DNA of 64,000 bases from Hemerocallis citrina (Eukaryota > Streptophyta > Magnoliopsida > Asparagales > Asphodelaceae): the NCBI GenBank assembly GCA_017893485.1, contig CM030367.1, positions 140,022,774 to 140,086,773 of the forward strand, given 5' to 3'. The notes below the pieces were generated by a model. It was not told the origin of the DNA, did not search any database, and saw only the letters and a program-made list of their open reading frames with translations. The position numbers and the translations under genes were made by a program. Below are positions 55,763-64,000 of this stretch, in pieces (the first letter of the stretch is position 1; every line of letters starts with the position of its first letter).

Positions 55763-55818
55763 CCATCCTCTTCTTAGCCACTGATCGCATGTGACTATTT
55801 CTATATAAAGTGAAAGCC

Positions 55819-56170
55819 TTATTCCATACAATGAAATCGATCAAGGAATACAACAGTGCAGAAAGGATAATTAGAGTTACTACTTTCAACTGCCAACCTA
55901 ACATCCATACTCTTCATTGAAGATTCCAAAAGTCTACCCATGTCAAATACAGTAAAGCACCTGATCGCATATGGAATGACGTCGGATTTGTAGTTACTGG
56001 ATACATCGGGATCGTTGGAGGTGACGGGGTCATTGGAGTTGTTGGATGCGTCGATAGCGAAAACAAAATGAAGGAAGACCGGGAGAGATTGAGGAGGTAA
56101 GGAAGGTGACCGGCGGCGAGGTTGGGATGATGGATGTGAGATTAGTGACATTGAAGTTGTCGGGTTCGTT
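55819..56170 (-). pseudogene. gene-like 5' region split by the copia element
   Basis: Joining the flanks of the copia insertion across its GGTTT duplication gives, on the minus strand, ATG (60874-60872) then Thr-Gly-Lys-Thr and on into NEPDNFNVTNLTSIIPTSPP at 56172-56113. One frame stops after about 50 codons. The overlapping frame from ATG 56151 stays open to 55819 (PVFLHFVFAIDASNNSNDP, KSDVIPYAIRCFTVFDMGRL). This suggests a coding exon with a frameshift, or a two-frame coincidence. A TATATAAATA box lies at about 60961-60970, about 90 bp upstream of the ATG. The family is not recognised. Confidence 0.4.
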
Positions 56171-56175
56171 GGTTT

Positions 56176-56385
56176 TGTTGAAATGTTGAAAACAGATTTG
56201 GGAAAAAAATATTATTATTCTTCTTGTTCTTTATTCTTTACAGTATACATCTATATATAAGTAGTACAATCTTGGAGGAAAAGAAAGGAGATTGAGAGAA
56301 GATTGAGGGGTGAGAGATTTGGGAAATTTGTTTTCTATAGATTAGGAAATAGAATATACATATTACTACTTACTACATTTCAACA
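56176..56385 (-). repeat. 3' LTR of the copia element
   Basis: 210 bp, TGTTGAAATG...ATTTCAACA. Directly inside it, on the minus strand, is a polypurine tract TTGAGGGAGAG. A TATA-like 'tatatataagtag' on the plus strand reads 'ctacttatatata' on the minus. Confidence 0.92.
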
Positions 56386-56440
56386 CTCTCCCTCAAGTTG
56401 GTGCATAGATATTGAACATGCCCAACTTATCAATAAATTT

Positions 56441-56962
56441 TCAGAAGAGCCGACTCGAAACTGCCTTGGTCAGGATATCTGCGAGTTGATCTTCTGACTT
56501 CAGTTTAGATATCTCAATGATTTTCTCATCCAATTTCTCCTTGATGAAGAATCTATCCACCTCTACATGTTTCATCCTATCATGTTGAACTGGATTGGCG
56601 GCAATATCACATGATACTTGATTATCGCAATACACCTTCATAGGTTCATTCGGACCACAGCCTAAGTCCTGCAACAAGAGTTTCAGCCATAAAGTTTCCA
56701 CTATACATAGAGCTACTCCGCGATACTCAGCCTCTGCAATAGAGCATGCAAAAACATTCTGCTTCTTGCTTCTCCATGTAACTATATTTCCTCCAGCAAA
56801 GGTGAAGTATCCTGAAGTGGAGCGCCTATCAATTATAGATCCTGCCCAATCAGCATCAGTATATGTCTCAACCTTCAAGTGACCATGTTTCGCAAATAGG
56901 ACCTCTTTTCCTGGAGCAGACTTAATATATCTCTGAATTCTCATCACTGTATCCATGTGATG
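56441..56962 (-). pseudogene. pol: copia RNase H
   Basis: C-terminal RNase H of the copia polyprotein, 171 residues from MDTVMRIQRYIKSAPG. Conserved features: TDADWAGSIIDRRSTSGY (first catalytic Asp), SIAEAEYRGVA (catalytic Glu), VYCDNQVSCDIAANP (catalytic Asp) and HVEVDRFFIKEKL, ending LADILTKAVSSRLF. It is separated from RT by TAG at 56963-56965 in the same frame. It degrades the RNA strand during reverse transcription. The module itself looks intact. Confidence 0.93.
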
Positions 56963-56965
56963 TTC

Positions 56966-58834
56966 CTAAGGTGCATGCATAAACTGACTTACCACACTTA
57001 AAGCATATGATAAATCTAGCCGTGTATGCGCAAGATACATCAGTCGTCCAACCAATCTCTGATATCTTTCCTTATCATAAGGCACATGATCAGGTTCGTT
57101 GCAAAGTTTCAGTCCTTCTTCTAATGGTGTACCAATCGGCTGACAAGCAGACATTCCAGTTTTCTTCAATAAATCGAAAGCATACTTTCTTTGAGACAGA
57201 AATATACCATTTCTCGAGTGAGAAACTTTAATACCAAGAAAATATCTCAAATAGCCAAGATCCTTCATTTCGAACTCTTGTGACAAGTAGCTCTTCAATG
57301 CCATTCTTTCCTCAGAATCATTTCTAGTTACTATCATATCATCCACATATATAATGAGAGCAGTAATCTTACCTTCTTTCCTTTTTAGGAATAAGGTATG
57401 ATCTGAATTACTTTGACAATATCCGAATGTCCTCATTGATTTTGTAAACCTCCCAAACCAAGCTCTTGGAGACTGTTTGAGACCATATAGCGCCTTCCTC
57501 AATCGACACACTTTATTACTGTGTTGGACTAGTCTGTTCGACCCTGGTGGAAGATCCATATAAACCTCCTCTGTCAATTCTCCATGCAAAAATGCATTCT
57601 TCACATCAAATTGCTCCAACGGCCAGTCAAGATTTGCAGCAAGTGATAGTAGGACTCGAACAGTATTGAATTTTGCCACAGGTGCGAATGTGTCTTCATA
57701 ATCAATTCCATACGTTTGAGTGTATCCTTTGGAAACCAGCCTTGCTTTGTATCGCTCTATTGAACCAATAGAGTTATAGTTCACCGTATAAATCCATCTG
57801 CATCCTACTGGCTTCTTCCTTGCTGGCAGCTCGACTATCTCCCAAGTCTCATTCTTTTTCAAGGACTTCATCTCCTCATCCATAGCTACTTTCCACCTTG
57901 GATCAGTAAGGGCTTTCTGCACACTGTTAGGAATAGATACAGCAGATAATTGATTTACAAATGACTTATTTGATTTCGACAAGCGGTGAGTGGATACATA
58001 ATTATTCATGGGATATTTGACGTTACTAGTGGGATCAGGTTTAAGTTCATAAGTGGGTTTTGGAATATCTTTATTAGTACAGTGCGGGAGTTCTCTTCTA
58101 GGAGCTTCAGACAACGATGACGATTGGTTTTGGGGTTTGAACGGTTCACTCTCACTGAGATTTGGTACTGGTTCCAATTCTTCAAGCAGATCTTCGTCAA
58201 GAGGGGCTTCTTCCCTTGATTGCACTTCTTCGTGAGGGTCTTCCTCCCTTGCTAAGTCTTCATTCAAGTGTTCGCCATTATTTGTATCCAGTTGTTCGTT
58301 CTGGCTGGTAATTACTTCATCATACCCAAGAGTCTGAACTTCACTAACCCCTTCATCATACCTAAGAGTCTGAACTTCACTTCGGTACTCCCCCTGAAGT
58401 TCAGTCATAGAAAAATACATCTCATCTTCATGAAACACAACATCCATAGTCACAAGCATCCTTTGAGTTGGTGGGTGATAGCACCGATACCCTTTCTTAT
58501 TCAGTACATATCCCACGAAAACACAACGGACTGTTCGAGGAGTTAACTTATTGCGTTCATGTTGATAAAAATGAACAAATGCAATACACCCAAACACACG
58601 AGGTGGCAAGTTGACGACTTTTGGTGCAGTCACAGCATCAGTTAATGCTTGAAATGGTGTGAGGAAGTTTTGGATACTAGAGGGAACTCGGTTGATTAGG
58701 TATGCAGCAGAAGCAAGGACTTTCCCCCAATAGATGAGTGGCATATTTTTATGGATGAGAGGAGCACGGACCACCTCGAGCAAGTGTCGATTTTTCTTTC
58801 TGCAACCCCATTCTGTTGAGGTGTATATGAGCAT
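56966..58834 (-). pseudogene. pol: copia integrase C-terminus and reverse transcriptase
   Basis: 622-codon open stretch. It begins in the integrase core after the catalytic Glu region (KNRHLLEVVRAPLIHKNMP, YWGKVLASAAYLINRVPS), then the GKLTPRT-like NKLTPRTVRCVFVGY segment and a long acidic linker. Reverse transcriptase starts near 57880 (WEIVELPARKKPVGCRWIYT) and includes YEDTFAPVAKFNTVRVLLSL, QFDVKNAFLHGELTEEVYMD, CRLRKALYGLKQSPRAWFGR and the catalytic YVDDM at about 57330. It ends QFMHAP before TAG. YVDD and the other motifs are intact. Confidence 0.94.
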
Positions 58835-59611
58835 GTAGTCTAGTGAACAATTCCGTGTTCCTCCAAATATTGTTGCAGATTCGAACTCAAGTACTCTCCG
58901 CCATTATCACTCCTAAGAACTTGAATCTGTAATTTATACTGAATCATAACATGCTTGTGAAATTTCTGAAACAAGCCACTAACTTCACTTTTCGACTTCA
59001 TCAAACAAATTCAGGTCATACGGGTACAGTCATCAATAAATGTCAAACCATTTGGCTCCTCCAAATGTAGTGGTTTTGGATGGATCCCAAACATTAGAAT
59101 GAATAATCATAAATGGAAGGAAGCTTCTACTTGGACTTGGAGGAAAAGAGACACGGTGATCTTTTGCGAGTTCACACACATCACACCGAAAGGTAGAAAT
59201 ATCCAACTTCAAAAATAAACTTGAAAATAATTTCTTCAAATACCCAAAAGAAGCATGCCCTAGACGTCGATGCCATAGCCAAATATCTGATTTCTTCTTC
59301 TCATCTTCGGATCCTTCCACACTTAGAGCTTGAGTCAACTTGCTTGAATATTCAGATTCTAAATTCAGATAATGGAGTTTCCCATGTCTAACCCCATAAC
59401 CAATCATCTTGCGAGTCCGAATATCCTTAAACATACAATGTGAAGCCCAAAAGACTACAATACAATGTAAGGCAGTAGTTATTTGAGCAACAGATAATAG
59501 GTTAAAATTCAAGGATGGCACAACTAGAGCAGTATCTAAGGTTAGGTTGTTTGTGAGAGGTATGGAACCCTCGCCAGTAACAGTGGCAAGATCACCATTG
59601 GCAGTGGACAC
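58835..59611 (-). pseudogene. pol: copia preintegrase and integrase core with stops
   Basis: 59611-59033 carries the post-protease region (NNLTLDTALVVPSLNFNLLS) and the integrase zinc domain (WHRRLGHASFGYLKKL, CDVCELAKDHRVSF). Below 59033 the core continues in another frame: IDD (first Asp, about 59024), SDNGGEYL (second Asp, about 58900) and QQNGVAERKN (Glu, about 58810), but with a TGA at a Trp position and a TAG at a Gln position. Integration activity would be lost. Confidence 0.85.
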
Positions 59612-59629
59612 AGTTGATTTGGTAGATGG

Positions 59630-59986
59630 TTGAAAATTTTGGACTTATCTAGAATCAAAAGTCATATGGTCGGTAGCACCCGAATCAATTATCTATGCAT
59701 TATTCATAACAGAGGCAGAAAAAATCCTACCATCATTACCTACAGCAGCACGATCAGCAACTCCAATTGCGACACTGGGTTGATTGCAAGTCTTCTTCCA
59801 AATATCCCTACTATGATCCCAGTTCTCCAGATAGCCGACAATCTTATAACAACGAGCTTTCGTGTAGCCGATCTTACCACAATGGATACACTTCCTTGAC
59901 TTATACAGATATTGTCCAAATAGTAACACAACAAGGAGAACAAGTTGTCCGCCAAGCAGTGAGCAGCAAACACCAATGGAGTACAA
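59630..59986 (-). pseudogene. copia nucleocapsid and protease with stops
   Basis: The zinc knuckle CIHCGKIGYTKARCYKI (about 59893) has Tyr where the metal-binding His should be. Downstream, after TAG at 59693-59695, comes protease IIDSGATDHMTF (catalytic DSGA intact) and then TAA near 59642. Both stops are in the common gag-pol frame. Sequence upstream (60248-59987) is Ser/Leu-rich and not recognisable as copia Gag, so most of gag is missing or replaced. Confidence 0.8.
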
Positions 59987-60619
59987 TCAACAAATCAGAT
60001 CTAACTAAATTAGATCAAGAGGTCACAACAACAACAATAGAGAAAGAACAACGATAGTGGCAGCAACAGAGAGAGAGACAACAACTAGAATGCAAGAGAG
60101 GGAGCAGCACAGGCAGCAACGACGGCCGAGAGGGCAGCGGCGACGGCGACCAGTGGAGGCGGCATCGACGGCGAGGTCGAGCAGCGTCGGGGTGAGGAAC
60201 GGCAACACCAGCAGCGGTTGTTGGGTTTCTTGGTGGGCTGTCGATCAATCAGAGGAGGACAGGGGGTTCGGTGTGCTGGCAGCGTCAACAGGAAGGCGGC
60301 GACGAGGGGCGGCGCTCGAAGTTCAGGGTGAGCGTCGGGGGTCGCCAGAGGTCTGGGAAAGAGAACGAAGAAGATGAACAGTAAAGGGAATTTGGTCGGA
60401 TCTGGTCAAGGTCGGGGTCGATGAGGACGTTGCGGATCGGTGAAGGGATCTGGTCGGGGTCAAACGTCGAAGTGAAGACGTTGGGGATCGTTGACGGGAT
60501 CGGTGACGAAGATTGGTGACGGGATCAACAACGGGATCTTTGGACGGGATCAGATCAAGATGGAGGTGTCAGATCTGATCACCTCATCTTCTATTCTTCA
60601 GTTAGCCTAGATCTGGTTA
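59987..60619 (-). other. copia leader and gag-replacement region
   Basis: GC-rich, low complexity ('ggcggcgacggcgacc', 'gggatcggtgacgaag' repeats near 60420-60550). The usual ~350-aa Gag is not present. Frames on both strands (60057-60377, 60015-60248) are compositional. Confidence 0.5.
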
Positions 60620-60632
60620 GGCTCTGATACCA
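60620..60632 (-). promoter_or_regulatory. tRNA-Met primer-binding site of copia
   Basis: The minus strand reads TGGTATCAGAGCC directly after the 5' LTR end (CAACA), an exact initiator tRNA-Met complement. Confidence 0.95.
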
Positions 60633-60859
60633 TGTTGAAATGTTGAAAACAGATTTGGAAAAAAAATATTATTATTCTTCTTGTTCTTTATTCTTTACAG
60701 TATACATCTATATATAAGTAGTACAATCTTGGAGGAGAAGAAAGGAGATTGAGAGAAGATTGAGGGGTGAAAGATTTGGGAAATCTGTTTCCTATAGATT
60801 AGGAAACAGAATATATTAGGAAACAGAATATACATATTACTACTTACTACATTTCAACA
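60633..60859 (-). repeat. 5' LTR of the copia element
   Basis: 227 bp; like 56176-56385 but with a 17-bp tandem duplication near its end and about six substitutions. Confidence 0.93.
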
Positions 60860-60960
60860 GGTTTTGCCGGTCATAGCGTGGATTTTAAGGGGATTGGAGA
60901 AACCTAGCCGTCGTAAAAGAGGAAGAGGGAGAAGACAGAAAGGATAGAATGGGCCCTATT

Positions 60961-60970
60961 TATATATGAC
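60961..60970 (-). promoter_or_regulatory. TATA box of the interrupted gene
   Basis: The minus strand reads GGGTCATATATAAATAGGGCC. TATATAAATA is a strong plant TATA box about 90 bp upstream of the ATG at 60874. Confidence 0.55.
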
Positions 60971-61139
60971 CCTTTAAAATGGGTTTGGACCGGTTTTAAC
61001 GGAACGGTTAATCAACTGTTAAGATCTAATCATTATATACATCAAGAACGATATAGATTAGATCTGTAGATCTAAATGAAACAAGATGGATGGCTCAGAT
61101 CTCATATGGACAGATTTATTCTTACTTTTATAATAAATA

Positions 61140-61253
61140 AATAAATAAAAATAGATATATGGGATCAAAATTTAGGGGCCTCTAAAAAAGTGAAAAATTG
61201 GGAGTCCGAGGCGGCGGCCGCCTCGCTGGAATTTACCTTGGGGCCAGCCCTGC
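61140..61253. mobile_element. terminus of a hAT-like transposon
   Basis: The segment 'gaggcggcggccgcctcgctgg' followed by an end reading GGGGCCAGCCCTG (CAGGGCTGGCCCC when reversed) is the terminal texture of plant hAT elements, which begin CAGGG. The other end and an 8-bp duplication (CCTGTGAG would follow) were not located, so this is probably a truncated copy. Confidence 0.45.
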
Positions 61254-61888
61254 CTGTGAGTCTCACAAATTCTGGCATGACTGTCTTACCCACATGAGGT
61301 GATTCTAGTGTGATCCTTTTTTTGCTCGCCCCTCTTACTTGCTAAATAAATACAACTTCTGCATGTAACCTAAGTAGATATGTTTTTCCTTGCACATACT
61401 CTGAGAGGGAAAAATTGGGTGCATTTGAAATGCTAACATATTCAAATGCCTCCTCACCGACTTTTCTATCATGGAAAATGTGCAGGTAGGAGATTACCTT
61501 CCTATTAGGATCTTCAAGTGTATGATAAAGATGTGTTGTGCTCTGTGGTTGCTCCACTATCTGATGCAGAGCATATTTGTTGCCTGTTTGTATATCTGAG
61601 AAATTGTGTGATGCAATATGATTTTACAACGGGACACATACAGTGAACAAATGCTGGTAATGGTTGCGTCACTCGTTTTCAATAACTAAACATGCACTAA
61701 AAATAGTGATATAAAACATAACCTTAAATAGAGAATTTCTAAAAATTTTAAAGGATTAATTTTACCAACATGTAATGCGGATCAAGTTAGAAATTCAAAC
61801 AGTTAATCTGTACGATAGATTTTCAAGAATTGAATTAAGTTAAACATGCCCAATTAACTATTCAGTTCTAACAATCAATACTTATATT
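61254..61888. other. AT-rich stretch with one small minus frame
   Basis: The frame 61557-61342 (minus; HTLEDPNRKVISYLHIFHDR) is 71 codons and protein-like, but no family, splice signal or promoter was found. The rest is non-coding. Confidence 0.3.
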
Positions 61889-62458
61889 TGTAGCGCCCCG
61901 AATTTCCAATATAATATCTCAGAAATACGTAGTACAATTCCCAGCATCAACCTCATTGTAATAGTAAAAATAGCCAAAACACAGATAAATTTTTCGACTT
62001 TTATTACATCAATTCTTTATAAAGCACAGCGAAAAATTAAATACCTTAAATTATAATTTATTTCTTTTACAACACATTCTTTTACAATTTACATAAGCCA
62101 CAATATCATTCTACCACATGCATCCAAATCCCAATGCTATAGGTACCTACCTGTAAAACATGAGGCTAGAAATAACCCTAACACCCAAAACTACAGGGGT
62201 CAGTCGTAACAGTGTAAGTGACATCAAAAGAAATACAATGTAAATAAAACATAAAGGATAAAGTTATAAACAACACATAACAATAGTAGTAACAGATGGA
62301 ATATGAAATGACAGTAAATAAAACATGAAAACATCAAGAGAAACTAGACTAAGTGTCAAGAGTAGGAAAATAGAAAAACATCATGCATAAAACCAAGTCA
62401 AGAAAACACAAATGCAATATGATGACTCTCTAATGCATACTTGTCGGATTCTATGCAT
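61889..62458 (-). mobile_element. truncated long-LTR fragment
   Basis: Starts TGTAGCGCCCCGAATTTCC, the complement of the GGGGCGCTACA end of the long LTR family, and runs through the conserved 'taatgcatacttgtcggattctatgcat' core before breaking off near 62458. About 570 bp remain of an LTR that is 3.5-5.2 kb elsewhere here. Confidence 0.8.
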
Positions 62459-63700
62459 GTAACCCCTATTTTTCCTATTTTGAATTTTTTATTGCATTTT
62501 TATTTTCTTTTCTTGATCATTGTATCTGGCTTCTTTCTATAATAAATTTCGCTTTCATTGGGTTCTTTTATCCCCTTTTGATCATTTTGTACTCTTTTTT
62601 TCTATTTTTGGCTCATTACAAATTTTGCTCTTCGTGTTTTGAGTTTGAGTTTGAGTTTGAATCAATAATTATTCTCTAAGTGTTCTTAGCAAGCAAAAAA
62701 ATGCAATATTGATTTGAACCCTATTTATCAAGTAGAATCGCTCACTCTCAATATTTGTGGACGACAGATAAATCAAATAATATAATAAAGATGATAAAGC
62801 AGTAACACAATATTTAAAAAGTGGAAAGAGTATACCGGGGCTCGAAGCAACTAGTGTTAGATCTCAGATTGGCAGCAATGGTGGGGTTTTCCAATGACGG
62901 CGAGGGGGGGCTCCGGTGATGGCTGACGTGGCAGCGGGCGTTGGTGGCTTCAGTGTGTGGCAATGGTGACTGGCGACGGAGGGTCGCATGGTGGTCGACG
63001 AGGAAGGAAGGAGGAGTGGAGGTTGGGATTGAGGGCGTCGGTTAGTGGGAGAAGGCGGCGGCTAAGTCGATGGGTGGAGGGCTTCGGGATGGGTTCGGGA
63101 GTTGCAGCTCGGGGGAGGAGCAGCGGTCGAGGAGGGAGACGGAGTCGGGTGAGGAAGGGGTTTGTGGTTTTCCGGAGGTGGTGCGGTGCAGGCGGTGGGG
63201 TGTTCGGAGTCGAGGCGATGGCGGTGGTGAGGTTGGAGATGGAGGCTAGGGTTTCGGTCGGGGCTTGGAGGAAGAAGAAGAAGAGAAGAGGATTAGAGCT
63301 TGGGTTTAATTTTATTTGGGGATTAGGGTTTAGGATTTTAATATGGGGATTAGGGTTTGGGAATTGAAGTGGATTTGGAGATTTTGGGGGTAGTTTTAGA
63401 GTTTATCACAAAGCTTAAAATTTTATTAGGATTTATCACAAACCCTAATAATTTTCTCAATTGTATCACACAAAAAAAGAGTGATGAAGAGCAGTAACTC
63501 AACACAATAATTTTGTTAATCAAGAATAACAAAACTTCTCATTAATCTCAAGGTATATATATAGGCTCAAAACAAATCTTGATACAAATCTCAAAATATT
63601 CTAAAATCTCAAAAATATTCTCAAGCATTAAAGAAAAGGGTGTAAATTGTAAAACTACCGCATAGGGCTAAATTTCAAAATAAACTAAACAGAATTGATA
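62459..63700. other. low-complexity GC tract and possible LTR promoter
   Basis: 62880-63260 is G-rich ('ggcggtggtgagg', 'gaagaagaagaagag') and yields a 136-codon Gly/Arg frame (62957-63367) without recognisable domains. 'aaggtatatatataggctc' near 63551 could be a TATA box on the minus strand. No LTR ends could be paired. Confidence 0.3.
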
Positions 63701-63704
63701 TCCT

Positions 63705-64000
63705 CATCAAAGAGGCTGACACCAATTGATGCCTTGAGTGGTAAAAGCGGAGGTAGCTACTTTTATACAATGGTTAGCTAAAGAGAAGGGTTTTTAAGGC
63801 TCTGACACCTCTGAGTGATAGGCAAGCCATTATAGGTGTTCCACTCCCATTGGGTGTTATATTTCATGATTCTCCTTCTCGAATGGTTAGTGAAGAAAGA
63901 TCTTTCAGTTGGAAAGGGGTTAGCTAACTTCGCTCTTTCTTTTGTTTCCACTGTACTCGGTTTGAAAAGTACCAAAGGAGAGGGCTAGGATCAAGGGCCA
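63705..64000 (-). other. possible mitochondrial-DNA insertion
   Basis: Base composition changes and the text resembles plant mitochondrial intergenic DNA ('gctaacttcgctctttcttttg', 'aaagagaagggtttttaaggc'). The minus frame 63975-63778 (ERAKLANPFPTERSFFTNHS, RRRIMKYNTQWEWNTYNGLP) has the look of a mitochondrial hypothetical ORF. It runs off the window. Recognition by texture only. Confidence 0.3.

Larger units (their letters stand above)
56176..60859 (-). mobile_element. Ty1-copia retrotransposon, 4684 bp, TSD GGTTT
   Basis: LTRs 56176-56385 (210 bp) and 60633-60859 (227 bp) begin TGTTGAAATG and end ATTTCAACA; TSD GGTTT at 56171-56175 and 60860-60864. The right LTR has a 17-bp tandem duplication ('attaggaaacagaatat'), and about six substitutions separate the pair. 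The order gag, protease, integrase, RT, RNase H with a tRNA-Met primer site is the copia order, on the minus strand. All pol pieces lie in one frame, interrupted by stop codons, so decay is mainly by point mutation. Gag is much shorter than usual. Confidence 0.95.

Noticed and set aside
62957..63367. 136-aa Gly/Arg-rich plus frame
   Set aside because: Low-complexity G-rich DNA without recognisable domain or gene signals.

Overview
This window is repeat-dense nuclear DNA from a flowering plant. The evidence is Ty1-copia, Ty3-gypsy (Tat-type), Mutator-like and CACTA-like transposons, TATATAA/AATAAA signals, GT-AG introns, and fragments of plant gene families (WRKY group IId, CslA mannan synthase, plant acid lipase). 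The background is AT-rich. One gypsy element (20774-36738) is strikingly GC-rich. I cannot name the species. I see no intact, convincing host gene; almost everything is transposon or relic of one.

Layout: (1) 1-163, end of a long LTR; 770-1960, decayed copia gag-protease. (2) 2749-10175, copia LTR relics; the right LTR of one copia remnant holds a 759-bp solo LTR (TSD ACAAT), which holds a 3.46-kb solo LTR (TSD CAAGG). (3) 10190-11690, diverged tandem duplication. (4) About 11919-16800, a CACTA-like element carrying same-strand exon fragments of three unrelated genes (WRKY, CslA, lipase), invaded by a 1.68-kb short-LTR copia derivative (TSD GCATT). (5) 16963-40604, a fold-back palindrome with ~1.2-kb arms, split by a 5.2-kb solo LTR (TSD GTTTC), itself split by a 15,965-bp Tat-lineage gypsy element (TSD AGATC). 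The Tat element has near-identical LTRs, a broken gag-pol, a spliced five-exon gene on the opposite strand with its own TATA box and poly(A) signal, and three families of tandem repeats. (6) 41989-52694, a Mutator-like element with ~470-bp inverted termini and a decayed FAR1/SWIM-type transposase, invaded by a 4.1-kb solo LTR (TSD GTTTG). (7) 52696-55762, a TA microsatellite, AT-rich DNA and a 163-bp palindromic MITE. (8) 56176-60859, a complete but stop-ridden Ty1-copia element (TSD GGTTT) inserted just after the start codon of a gene-like reading frame that has its own TATA box. (9) 60980-64000, a hAT-like terminus, another long-LTR fragment, low-complexity sequence and a tail resembling plant mitochondrial DNA.

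How it fits together: insertion order can be read from the target-site duplications, with at least five independent nests. The long TGTAA...TTACA LTR family occurs five times here, three as solo LTRs with perfect TSDs, so LTR-LTR recombination has been active. The observations most worth follow-up are the three-gene capture in the CACTA-like element, the spliced antisense gene inside the Tat element, and the interrupted 1.2-kb-arm palindrome, which before interruption could have produced a long hairpin RNA. Boundaries given with TSDs were read directly; family and lineage names come from recognised protein motifs and terminal sequences and were not searched against any database.
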